Positions 52,813 to 60,605 of a stretch of DNA of 64,000 nucleotides are shown piece by piece (within the stretch, counting starts at the first letter, position 1; every line of letters begins with the position of its first letter). The translations under genes and the position numbers were made by a program. Below the pieces are notes generated by a model, which saw nothing but the letters and a program-made list of their open reading frames with translations, was not told the origin of the DNA and made no database searches. This DNA is from Streptomyces sp. NBC_00448 (GTDB lineage: Bacteria; Actinomycetota; Actinomycetes; Streptomycetales; Streptomycetaceae). The stretch lies in assembly GCF_036014115.1 (NCBI RefSeq), contig NZ_CP107913.1, forward strand, positions 4,511,001 through 4,575,000. The letters run 5' to 3'.

Positions 52813-54006
52813 ATGAACGAGGTTCTCTCCGTGCTGCACTTCCCCGACCGTTTCCTGTGGGGCGCCGCAACCGCCGCCCACCAGATCGAGGGAAACAACA
52901 TCAACAACGACTGGTGGCCGCGCGAACACGCGCCCGGCACCCGTATCGCCGAACCCTCCGGTGACGCCTGCGACAGCTACCACCGCTTCCGCGAGGACAT
53001 GACGCTGCTGCGTGACGCGGGCCTGGACACGTACCGGTTCTCCATCGAGTGGAGCCGGATCGAGCCCGAGGAGGGCGTGGTCTCGCGCGCCTCGATCGAC
53101 CACTACCGCCGCATGGTGGACACCGCGCTGGAGCTGGGCCTCACCCCGATGGTGACGCTGATGCACTTCACCGTCCCGCGCTGGTTCGCGCAGGAGGGCA
53201 TGTGGCGCAGCCCCAAGGCGGCGGACCGCTTCGCGCGGTTCACGGAGCTGGCGCTGCCGGTGCTGGGCGACGACGTCAAGTGGGTCTGCACCGTCAACGA
53301 GCCCAACATCGCCGCGATGATCGCGGGCGGCGACGACCCGGCGAACCTGGTGGCGTACGGCCTGCCGGCGCCGGACCTCCAGGTCGCGGACACCCTGCTG
53401 GAGTGCCACCGCCGCTCGCGCGAGGTGCTGTCCGGCGTGGGCGGGGTGCGCTCCGGATGGACCGTCGCCACCCAGGCGTTCCAGGCCGAGCCGGGCTGCG
53501 AGGAGGTCGCGCACGCCTACGGGTACCAGCGCGACGACTGGTACCTGGAGGCCGCGCGCGGCGACGACTGGGTCGGCGTGCAGGCGTACACCCGTACGAT
53601 CATCGGCCCGGACGGACCGCGCCAGGTGCCCGAAGGCGTCGAGACCACGCTGACCGGGTGGGAGTACTACCCGCAGGCGCTGGAGCTGGGGGTGCGCAGC
53701 GCCTGGGAGAAGACCGGGGGCACGCCGGTCTTCGTGACCGAGAACGGCATCGCCACCGCCGACGACGCCCGGCGGATCGACTACACCCGCGGCGCGCTGG
53801 CCGGCCTGCACGCGGCCATCGAGGACGGCGTGCGGGTGGAGGGCTACCTGCACTGGAGCCTGCTGGACAACTACGAGTGGGCGTCCGGCTACCGGCCGAC
53901 CTTCGGCCTGATCTCGGTGGACCGGGAGACCTTCGTGCGCACCCCGAAGCCGTCGCTGGCCTGGCTCGGCGGCGTCGCCCGGTCCAACGGTCTCGACCCG
54001 CAGTAG
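52813..54006 (+). CDS. GH1 beta-glucosidase
   Basis: A glycoside hydrolase of family 1, 397 residues from ATG 52813. GTG 52831, preceded by ACGAGG, may be the real start and gives the usual VLHFPDRFLWGAATAAHQIE N-terminus. The acid/base glutamate is E163 in CTVNEPN and the nucleophile E310 in VFVTENG. YRFSIEWSRIEP and LHWSLLDNYEWASGY are family signatures. It is somewhat shorter than the usual 440-480 residues. It lacks a signal peptide, so it hydrolyses sugars taken up by the linked transporter. It lies 20 bases after the hydrolase gene, in the same operon. Confidence 0.93.
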   Translation: MNEVLSVLHFPDRFLWGAATAAHQIEGNNINNDWWPREHAPGTRIAEPSGDACDSYHRFREDMTLLRDAGLDTYRFSIEWSRIEPEEGVVSRASIDHYRRMVDTALELGLTPMVTLMHFTVPRWFAQEGMWRSPKAADRFARFTELALPVLGDDVKWVCTVNEPNIAAMIAGGDDPANLVAYGLPAPDLQVADTLLECHRRSREVLSGVGGVRSGWTVATQAFQAEPGCEEVAHAYGYQRDDWYLEAARGDDWVGVQAYTRTIIGPDGPRQVPEGVETTLTGWEYYPQALELGVRSAWEKTGGTPVFVTENGIATADDARRIDYTRGALAGLHAAIEDGVRVEGYLHWSLLDNYEWASGYRPTFGLISVDRETFVRTPKPSLAWLGGVARSNGLDPQ

Positions 54007-54171
54007 CGGTAGCGGTCGTGCGGGGGTGCGGCCGTAGGCCGGTGCGGCCGCACGTCGGTCCGGCCGTGCGCGATTCCGTCGTCCCGGCTCTCGGACGGCT
54101 GAGCCACCGATGAGTCCGGGCCCGCCGTGTCGTCTCCAGGGGGAGAGAGATTCCACCGGGAGGAGCACACC

Positions 54172-54786
54172 ATGAGCGAGCTCGTCGTCACCGAGTTCAT
54201 GACCCTCGACGGGGTCGCGCAGGCACCGGGCGGGCCCGAGGAGGACCGCGAGGGCGGTTTCGCGTTCGGCGGCTGGCAGGCGCCGCTGATCAGCCCCGAA
54301 TCCGGCGGGCTCGTGTTCGAGCAGGCCAAGGGCATGGACGCGCTGCTGCTCGGCCGGCGTACGTACGACATCTTCGCGGGGTACTGGCCCACGGCCCCGG
54401 CGGAGATGGACTTCACGCGCCTGCTCAACAGCGTCCCGAAGTTCGTCGCCACCCGCACGCTCCAGGACCCGCTGGGCTGGGAGGGCGCGAGCGTCCTTCG
54501 CGGCGACCTCGCCGAGGGTGTGGCCGAACTCAAGGAGCGCTACGGCCGCGTCCACGTGATCGGCAGCCTCGACCTGGTCCGGTCGCTGCTCGCGCAGCGG
54601 CTGGTGGACCGGCTGAACCTCTGGGTGTACCCGGTGGTGCTCGGCAGCGGCAAGCGCGTGTTCGAGGGCGGCGCGGTGCCTTCGGCGCTCCGGCTGACCA
54701 CGTCGCGGGTCTTCCCGAACGGGTCGCTCCAGCTCTCCTACACGTGGGCCGGCGAGCCGACCGTCGGAGACCTCACCGCCGCCTGA
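54172..54786 (+). CDS. Dihydrofolate reductase / RibD C-terminal-like reductase
   Basis: A 204-residue protein of the RibD C-terminal/DHFR fold. The N-terminus VTEFMTLDGVAQAPGGPEED is characteristic. LLLGRRTYDIFAGYWP and VHVIGSLDLVRSLLAQRLVD supply the NADP-binding strand and turn. Such YyaP-like proteins are NADPH-dependent reductases of unknown substrate. The RBS GGGAGGAG lies seven bases before ATG 54172. It converges with the EF-hand gene, only 10 bases apart. Confidence 0.9.
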   Translation: MSELVVTEFMTLDGVAQAPGGPEEDREGGFAFGGWQAPLISPESGGLVFEQAKGMDALLLGRRTYDIFAGYWPTAPAEMDFTRLLNSVPKFVATRTLQDPLGWEGASVLRGDLAEGVAELKERYGRVHVIGSLDLVRSLLAQRLVDRLNLWVYPVVLGSGKRVFEGGAVPSALRLTTSRVFPNGSLQLSYTWAGEPTVGDLTAA

Positions 54787-54796
54787 ACCCGGGCGA

Positions 54797-55345
54797 TCAG
54801 TACTGCGAGCCCTGGAACAAGCCGCAGAGCCAGTTGCCGGGTTCCGCCGGGTCGTCGCTGATCCAGAACTGGCGCCACAGCAGCTCGAACTCCTCGCGGC
54901 CGAGGTGGCCGTCGCCGTTCAGGTCGAGCCGTTCGAAGACGCCCGTCATGTCCATCGGCCGTCCGTTCCAGGTCTCGACCAGCGAGCGGTGCTCCGCCGG
55001 GGAGATACGGCCGTCGCCGTTCGCGTCCACGGCGTCGAAGACCGTGTCGGCGGTCGCCGTCACCTCCGCGACCATGGAGGGCAACCTGTCGACGAGCTGG
55101 AGCAGTTCGCCCAGGTCGACCGATCCGTCCCCGTTGGCGTCCCCGGCTTCCAGCAGCGCCGCCCACCAGCCCATCAGCAGCGTCTCCACCCGGGCCCGCA
55201 GTTCCGTGCCGGGCCCCGCCTCCGGCAGCCGGCTCCAGCGCGCCACCAGCGCCCTGAAGTCCTCCTCGCGCAGGAACCCGTCGCCGTCCGTGTCGAACGC
55301 CGCGAACATCCCCCGCAACTTGCGCTCCTGGAACGCGCTGGCCAT
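54797..55345 (-). CDS. Four-EF-hand calcium-binding protein
   Basis: A 182-residue protein with four full EF-hand loops: DTDGDGFLREED, DANGDGSVDLGE, DANGDGRISPAE and DLNGDGHLGREE. All have Asp or Asn at positions 1, 3 and 5 and, in each case, an acidic residue at 12. This resembles calerythrin and other actinomycete sarcoplasmic-type calcium proteins that buffer or sense cytosolic calcium. The start is ATG 55345 with GGGGAGA eight bases upstream. No signal peptide. Two 12-base direct repeats sit about 100 bases upstream. Confidence 0.93.
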   Translation of the reverse strand: MASAFQERKLRGMFAAFDTDGDGFLREEDFRALVARWSRLPEAGPGTELRARVETLLMGWWAALLEAGDANGDGSVDLGELLQLVDRLPSMVAEVTATADTVFDAVDANGDGRISPAEHRSLVETWNGRPMDMTGVFERLDLNGDGHLGREEFELLWRQFWISDDPAEPGNWLCGLFQGSQY

Positions 55346-55441
55346 GAGCGGTCTCCCCTCGACGCCGGAACACGACCCGTCCGTGCCCGCCGTCAGCGCC
55401 GACAGCCACCCCGCAACGGTAAGTCGCAATGCGCCCACACC

Positions 55442-55465
55442 TCTATAAGCACATCTATAAGTACA
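55442..55465 (-). promoter_or_regulatory. Tandem 12-bp repeats upstream of the EF-hand gene
   Basis: TCTATAAGCACA and TCTATAAGTACA lie head to tail, written on the + strand. On the gene's strand each gives a TATAGA, a fair -10. They may be overlapping promoters or a regulator site. The AT-rich block stands out from its surroundings. Confidence 0.55.
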
Positions 55466-55478
55466 TATGAACGAACAT

Positions 55479-55886
55479 TCACCCCTCCACCACCCGCTTG
55501 AGCCTGGCGAGGTCGGCGACGACCGCCTCCGCGTCGCGCCGGAACTCCTCCTCGCCCATCCCGGGCCGCCGGCGGATCGTGAACAGCACCTCGCACCCGG
55601 CACCGTCGATGATCACCCGCATGGGGTTGTGGACGGTCTCGCCGGAGGGCAGCGTCACGTCGTGATCGAGCACGCCGAACTCGTTCTCCCGCGTGAAGTC
55701 GACCGCGACCCGCCCCATGGGCGACGACGCCGCGATCCACTGCCCGTCGACCCGGTCGACGGAATCGCCCAGCCCATGGGCCCACTCGGGCAGGTGGGCC
55801 GGGTTCGACGCGTAGGCGTACACCTCCCCGGCGGGGCGGTCGATGTGCGTGCTGACATGCCGTGAGGCCGGGTTCGTCGGTTCCAT
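55479..55886 (-). CDS. SRPBCC / polyketide-cyclase-like protein
   Basis: A 135-residue START-like domain. VSTHIDRPAGEVYAYASNPA is the typical first strand and helix. WAHGLGDSVDRVDGQWIAAS and a long C-terminal helix (DAEAVVADLARLKRVVE) complete the fold. It probably binds a hydrophobic ligand; no partner gene specifies which. The start is ATG 55886. Confidence 0.87.
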   Translation of the reverse strand: MEPTNPASRHVSTHIDRPAGEVYAYASNPAHLPEWAHGLGDSVDRVDGQWIAASSPMGRVAVDFTRENEFGVLDHDVTLPSGETVHNPMRVIIDGAGCEVLFTIRRRPGMGEEEFRRDAEAVVADLARLKRVVEG

Positions 55887-56075
55887 GCCCCCGAGGGTAG
55901 GCAGCCGCCGCCCCCGTGGTCTTGAACGAATCGGCCACGGGGCGCCGCGTCGGCCCGGCAGGGCGTCGTTCGCCAGGACGTCATTCCGCCGTACTTGTCA
56001 TGCTCACGATTCGGGCTAGCCTGAGAGCCTGCCCCGTACGCACCTCCCGCCCCTCCCCCACCACAGGAGGCCCCC

Positions 56076-56558
56076 GTGCCCATCCGTCCTCGCCGACTCG
56101 CCGTCGCCACCGTCGCCGCAGCGGGCGTCCTTCTGGTCGCGGCCCCGTTCGCCCAGGCCAGCGGCACCAAGATGTCCCAGTCGGCAGCGGCCGCCAAGCT
56201 CTCCGCCGCGGGCATCACCTGGAGCTCCAGCGGCAACTGCACCACCCGGTCCAACTCGACGTGCACGTCCTTCGACCAGATCAACTCCGGCACGGTCGAC
56301 GCCATGGTCACCCTGAAGGGGGCCAGCGGCTGCGCGATCAACATCACCGGCGGCACCGAGGTCGGCCACGCCTCGGGCACCTACAGCCACTACAACGGCT
56401 ACAAGGTCGACCTGGCGCACAACTCGTGCATCGACAACTACGTGCACAACAGCTTCACCTACATCGGCTACCGCGGCGACGGCTATCCGCAGTGGCAGGC
56501 CGCGTCGGGCAACCTCTACTGCGACGAGGGCAACCACTGGGACGTCACCGTCTACTGA
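56076..56558 (+). CDS. Small secreted protein, possible M15-like fold
   Basis: A 160-residue exported protein with a signal peptide (RLAVATVAAAGVLLVAAPFA, cleavage after AQA). Four cysteines in the mature part could form two disulfides. The segment GHASGTYSHYNGYKVDL and the terminal GNHWDVTVY offer His, Asp and His in the spacing of the zinc site of D-Ala-D-Ala peptidases (M15/Hedgehog fold). Similar short proteins occur in actinomycetes and fungi. Activity is not shown. RBS AGGAGG lies nine bases before GTG 56076. Confidence 0.72.
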   Translation: MPIRPRRLAVATVAAAGVLLVAAPFAQASGTKMSQSAAAAKLSAAGITWSSSGNCTTRSNSTCTSFDQINSGTVDAMVTLKGASGCAINITGGTEVGHASGTYSHYNGYKVDLAHNSCIDNYVHNSFTYIGYRGDGYPQWQAASGNLYCDEGNHWDVTVY

Positions 56559-56668
56559 CGCCCGCCGGACCCGCACGGAGAACGGCTCGGTCTCCAACGC
56601 GCCGTACGACGGACGACCACGTGGTGTGTCGTACGGCCGTTCACGATCTTCGGCAGTGAAGGTGTGGC

Positions 56669-59209
56669 ATGGCTGATTTCTCGCGTAGACGACTCCTGAA
56701 GTCCGCGTTCGGTGCCGGCGGCGCGGCGGCGGCGATGACGCTGCTCCCGCCGAACCTGCAGCGCGCCATGGCGCAGTCGCCCAAGAACCCGGGGTCGCTC
56801 GACGACATCGAGCACGTCGTGATCCTCATGCTGGAGAACCGGTCGTTCGACCACTACTTCGGCACCATGCCCGGGGTCCGCGGCTTCGACGACCCGAACG
56901 CGGCGACGCTGTCCACCGGGCGGTCGGTCTTCTACCAGCCCGACGCGGTCAACCCCGACGGCTACCTCCTGCCCTTCCACCTCGACACCAAGTCGACCAG
57001 CTCGCAGGCGATCCCCTCGACCAGCCACGCCTGGACGGTCCAGCACGCGGCGGTCAACGGCGGCCGGATGGACCAGTGGCTGCCCGCCCACCGGGCGGCC
57101 GACGGCCCGGCGAACGGCCCGTACACGATGGGCTACTACCAGCGCGAGGACATCCCGTTCCACTTCGCGCTCGCCGAGTCGTTCACCCTCTGCGACGCGT
57201 ACTTCTGCTCGCTGCTCGGTCCGACCTGGCCCAACCGCCTGTACCACTGGAGCGGCACCATCGACCCCGACGGCCTGGCCGGCGGCCCGGTGATCAGCAA
57301 CGTGATCCCCGCCCCGTTCCGCTGGACCACCTATCCGGAGCGCCTCACCGCGGCAGGGGTCTCCTGGCACGTCTACCAGCAGGAGGACGACTACGGCACC
57401 AATCCGCTGGAGTGGTTCCGGACCTACCAGGACGCCAAGCCCGGCGACCCGCTGTACGAGCACGCCATGACCATCGGCCCGGCCGACCAGTTCGCGCGGG
57501 ACGCGGCCGACGACCGCCTGCCGACCGTCTCGTGGATCATCCCGACCTCGGAGCAGAGCGAACACCCCGACTACACCCCGGCGGCCGGCGCCGACTTCCT
57601 GGCCCTCCAGCTGGACGCTGTCGCGGCCAACCCCGACGTGTGGCGCAAGACCGTCTTCATCGTCAACTACGACGAGAACGACGGCCTGTTCGACCACATG
57701 ATCCCGCCGTCACCGCCGGCCGGCACGCCGGGCGAGTTCGTCGGCGGCGTGCCGATCGGCGCCGGCGTCCGGGTGCCCTGCCTGATCGTCTCGCCCTGGA
57801 CCCAGGGCGGTTACGTCGCCGGCGAGCCCTTCGACCACACCTCGGTGCTGCGCTTCCTGGAGCGGATCACCGGCGTGCGCGAGACCAACATCAGCGACTG
57901 GCGCCGCAGGACCTTCGGCGATCTGACCTCCGCGCTCGGGCTCCCCGCCTCCCCTCCCCGGCCGTTCCCCCGGCTGCCCGGGACCAAGGACCAGTTCTGG
58001 GCCGCCGAGCAGGAAGTCGCGACGCTGCCGCCGGCCACGTTCCCCGGCGCCGACCAGACCCCGCCGCACCGGGAGCCGGCGGGCGGGAAGTCCACGGCGA
58101 ACACGGTCGCGCCGAACCCGGCCACGGGGAGCCCGTCCACGACGAACCCGGCCGCGCCCAAGGCCGGTTCGGCCGGGCACTCCGGCGGCCGCCCGTACGC
58201 CATCAGCCGCATCGTCGAGAACGCCACGACGCACCGCTCCGACTTCCCGCACGGCACCGCGGGCACCGACTTCCCCGGCATCCAGGAGGCCGTCCCCGGC
58301 GTCGGCCCCACCACCGGCACCTACGTCTACACCGTCGGCGTGGTCAGCTTCACCCTCGCGGTGATCGACGTCGCCGCCCACCAGCTCGTGGCCAGCGTCA
58401 GGGCCGGGGTGAGCCCCTACGGCCTGACGAAGTCGGCCGACGGCGGCAAGCTGTACCTCAGCAGCTCGGGCGAGAACGCGGTCTCCGTCTACGACACCGC
58501 CACGGGCACGATCACGGCCGGCATCACCGTCGGCCCGTACCCGCACGGCCTGGCCACCTCCCCGGACGGCCGCAGCGTCTACGTCGCCAACACCGGCCCC
58601 GACACCGGTTTCGGCGGCTCGCGGACGCTCTCGGTGATCGACACCGCCTCCGACCAGGTCACCGCCACCTGGAAGACCGGGAACGCCCCGCACTCCCTCG
58701 CGCCCGCCACGGACGGCAGGACGCTCTATGTCTCCTGCTACGACGGCCTGTCCGTGGTGGACACCGGCAGCGGCGAGCAGCGGGCCCTGCTGACGGACCA
58801 GGCCGGCTCCAACGGTGTCGCCGTCCACCCCGACGGCACCCGGCTGTACGTCGTCAACACCTGGCACGGCACCCTCTCGGTGATCGACGCGCGCACCCAC
58901 CGGGTCCGCACGCGCGTCCGTGTCGGCCGCGTGCCGTGGCAGGTCGCGGTCAGCCCCGACGGCTCGCGGGTGTACGTCACCAACTCCAAGGACGACACGG
59001 TCTCCGTGATCGACGCGGCCCGCGACCGGGTGATCGCGACCGTCGGCGTCAACCACGTCCCGACCACCGTCACGGCGACCGCCTCCATCGTCTGGGTCGC
59101 CACGAACGCCTCCTCGACGGTCGACGCGATCGACGCGAAGTCGCTCACGCTCGTGGGCAGTACGGCCCTGGGTCTGACCACCAACCCGGCCGGGATGGTC
59201 GTCGCGTAG
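56669..59209 (+). CDS. Phospholipase C-like phosphoesterase fused to YVTN beta-propeller
   Basis: An 846-residue Tat substrate (DFSRRRLLKSAFGAGGAAAA). Residues 45-440 are a phosphoesterase of the bacterial phospholipase C/acid phosphatase AcpA family: HVVILMLENRSFDHYFGTMP with the nucleophile region, LCDAYFCSLLGPTWPNRLYH, VNYDENDGLFDH and EPFDHTSVLRFLE. A Pro/Ala/Thr linker (about 455-510) leads to a propeller of YVTN repeats such as VSPDGSRVYVTNSKDDTVSV and TSPDGRSVYVANTGP. Family enzymes without the propeller are common; the fusion may localise it to a surface. The RBS is weak (GTGAAGG). The start is ATG 56669. Confidence 0.9.
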   Translation: MADFSRRRLLKSAFGAGGAAAAMTLLPPNLQRAMAQSPKNPGSLDDIEHVVILMLENRSFDHYFGTMPGVRGFDDPNAATLSTGRSVFYQPDAVNPDGYLLPFHLDTKSTSSQAIPSTSHAWTVQHAAVNGGRMDQWLPAHRAADGPANGPYTMGYYQREDIPFHFALAESFTLCDAYFCSLLGPTWPNRLYHWSGTIDPDGLAGGPVISNVIPAPFRWTTYPERLTAAGVSWHVYQQEDDYGTNPLEWFRTYQDAKPGDPLYEHAMTIGPADQFARDAADDRLPTVSWIIPTSEQSEHPDYTPAAGADFLALQLDAVAANPDVWRKTVFIVNYDENDGLFDHMIPPSPPAGTPGEFVGGVPIGAGVRVPCLIVSPWTQGGYVAGEPFDHTSVLRFLERITGVRETNISDWRRRTFGDLTSALGLPASPPRPFPRLPGTKDQFWAAEQEVATLPPATFPGADQTPPHREPAGGKSTANTVAPNPATGSPSTTNPAAPKAGSAGHSGGRPYAISRIVENATTHRSDFPHGTAGTDFPGIQEAVPGVGPTTGTYVYTVGVVSFTLAVIDVAAHQLVASVRAGVSPYGLTKSADGGKLYLSSSGENAVSVYDTATGTITAGITVGPYPHGLATSPDGRSVYVANTGPDTGFGGSRTLSVIDTASDQVTATWKTGNAPHSLAPATDGRTLYVSCYDGLSVVDTGSGEQRALLTDQAGSNGVAVHPDGTRLYVVNTWHGTLSVIDARTHRVRTRVRVGRVPWQVAVSPDGSRVYVTNSKDDTVSVIDAARDRVIATVGVNHVPTTVTATASIVWVATNASSTVDAIDAKSLTLVGSTALGLTTNPAGMVVA

Positions 59210-59313
59210 CACGCACGGAGTTCCGGGGCGGTGGGGCGAACGCAGCCGAGGAGCCGGACAGACAGAGCCGTGGAGCCGGACGGGCGGTGCGGGTGACCCG
59301 CGGGCGGAACCTT

Positions 59314-59384
59314 GGAGCCGGACGGGCGGTGCGGGTGACGGAGCACGATCGGCTCCCCGTCACCCGCACCGCCCGCCCGGCTCC
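59314..59384. terminator. Long inverted repeat between convergent genes
   Basis: Arms of about 31 bases (GGAGCCGGACGGGCGGTGCG... and its complement) form a near-perfect hairpin with a short loop. About 26 bases of the left arm also occur as a direct copy at about 59273. It probably terminates transcription from both sides. Confidence 0.8.
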
Positions 59385-59398
59385 CCGAGGGATACGGA

Positions 59399-59527
59399 TC
59401 AGTTCGTACCGCGGCTGAAGACCCCTGCCTCCAGCGCCGAGGCGCCCACGTCGCCCAGGACGACCACGTGGAAGACCGCGCCGGCGACAGCGGCCACGAA
59501 ACGGGAGATCTTGCGGGTGCTGCGCAT
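59399..59527 (-). CDS. 42-residue exported peptide
   Basis: A 43-codon frame (MRSTRKISRFVAAVAGAVFH...) from ATG 59527 with AGGTGA eight bases upstream. The basic N-terminus and hydrophobic core (FVAAVAGAVFHVVVLG) resemble a signal peptide or single membrane anchor, with an ALEAG site and a short polar tail. It follows the DUF4232 gene by about 60 bases on the same strand. The family is unknown; it may be a small membrane peptide. Confidence 0.5.
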   Translation of the reverse strand: MRSTRKISRFVAAVAGAVFHVVVLGDVGASALEAGVFSRGTN

Positions 59528-59587
59528 GATGTGTCACCTGTCCGATCGGGTGTGCGGGACGCTGCTGCTCGGGGCCGTTCGCCGGGG

Positions 59588-60334
59588 TCACCAGGCCAGG
59601 GCGAGGTCCATCGTCTGCTGCCAGTAGGTGGTGGCGAGGGAGTCGTCGATGTAGACGCCCTTGGCGGGCAGCGAGGGGTGGGCGGCGCTGCCGACGCTCC
59701 CGACGCCGGAGCGGCCGGAGAAGTAGACCTCCAGGCTCTTCACGGTGCGGCCGTTCTTGCCGCTGCCGTCGCTCGCGGACAGGGCGACCGAGGCGTAGCC
59801 GGACTGGCCGGGCTCCAGGGTGACCACGGCCTGCGGCACGGAGTCCTTGATGACCGGCGGCACCGCCTGCGCGTCGGTGAACCTCAACTCCGGGTAGTTG
59901 TAGAGGTAGCACGTCTTGCTGCCGGTGTTGGTGACCGTGAGCAGCATGTGGTTCACCGGACGGTTCAACGGAGCCGCCACCACCTTCGTGTCGGAGCCCT
60001 GGCAGGTGACCGGCGCCCCCGAGGCGGCCGGGACCTTGGTGGGAACACCCTTCGCCGCCGGCCGGGTAGCACCCGACCCCGCGGACGGCTTGACCCCGGA
60101 CGGCGCCGTGGTGGCCGGCGCGGACCCGCCGTCAGCGGAACCCGCGGCCGTGGAATCCGCGGCCATGGGGGCGCCCGCCGAGGGCGCCAAGGTCGCCGAG
60201 ACGTCAGCCGTCGAAGCACCCTCGTTCCTGCTGCCCGATCCATCGTCACTGCAGGCGGTCAGGGAGAGCGCAGCGAGCACGACGGTCGCGGCGGCACCTA
60301 CGAGGCCAAGACGGGGGTTGCGGATGCTGAACAT
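59588..60334 (-). CDS. DUF4232 lipoprotein
   Basis: A 248-residue lipoprotein (lipobox LSLTAC near residue 28). An Ala/Ser/Thr/Gly-rich stalk of about 75 residues follows. The DUF4232 domain starts at VTCQGSDTKVVAAPLN and includes HMLLTVTNTGSKTCYLYNYP and PQAVVTLEPGQSGYASVAL. GAGGAA lies eight bases before ATG 60334. The family is common on actinomycete surfaces, function unknown. Confidence 0.9.
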   Translation of the reverse strand: MFSIRNPRLGLVGAAATVVLAALSLTACSDDGSGSRNEGASTADVSATLAPSAGAPMAADSTAAGSADGGSAPATTAPSGVKPSAGSGATRPAAKGVPTKVPAASGAPVTCQGSDTKVVAAPLNRPVNHMLLTVTNTGSKTCYLYNYPELRFTDAQAVPPVIKDSVPQAVVTLEPGQSGYASVALSASDGSGKNGRTVKSLEVYFSGRSGVGSVGSAAHPSLPAKGVYIDDSLATTYWQQTMDLALAW

Positions 60335-60521
60335 GTGGGAGTTCCTCTTTCGCCGTTCGAGTGGCTGTGTTGCTTGGATGACCAGAGCTTGTGGGGTGAC
60401 TTGTCCCAGCCGCCATGCCTGCCGGGCAGTTGGGGACGCTGGAACGCCAAAAGCCCATCTGACCAGCGGAAATACGGCGCCCCTGGAACGCCGGAACGGG
60501 ACGCCGCGGGTTGGCGGCACG

Positions 60522-60543
60522 ACCCCGGGGCCCCTCCCGGGGT
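60522..60543 (-). terminator. Hairpin after the P450 gene
   Basis: ACCCCGGG-GCCCCT-CCCGGGGT forms an 8-bp stem 63 bases downstream of the P450 stop. The arm is short and may not suffice alone. Confidence 0.5.
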
Positions 60544-60605
60544 ACGGCTACCGCCGCGGCAACGGCGAAGAGGCCGACGCCCGGACCGGCGCCCCCCACG
60601 CGACC

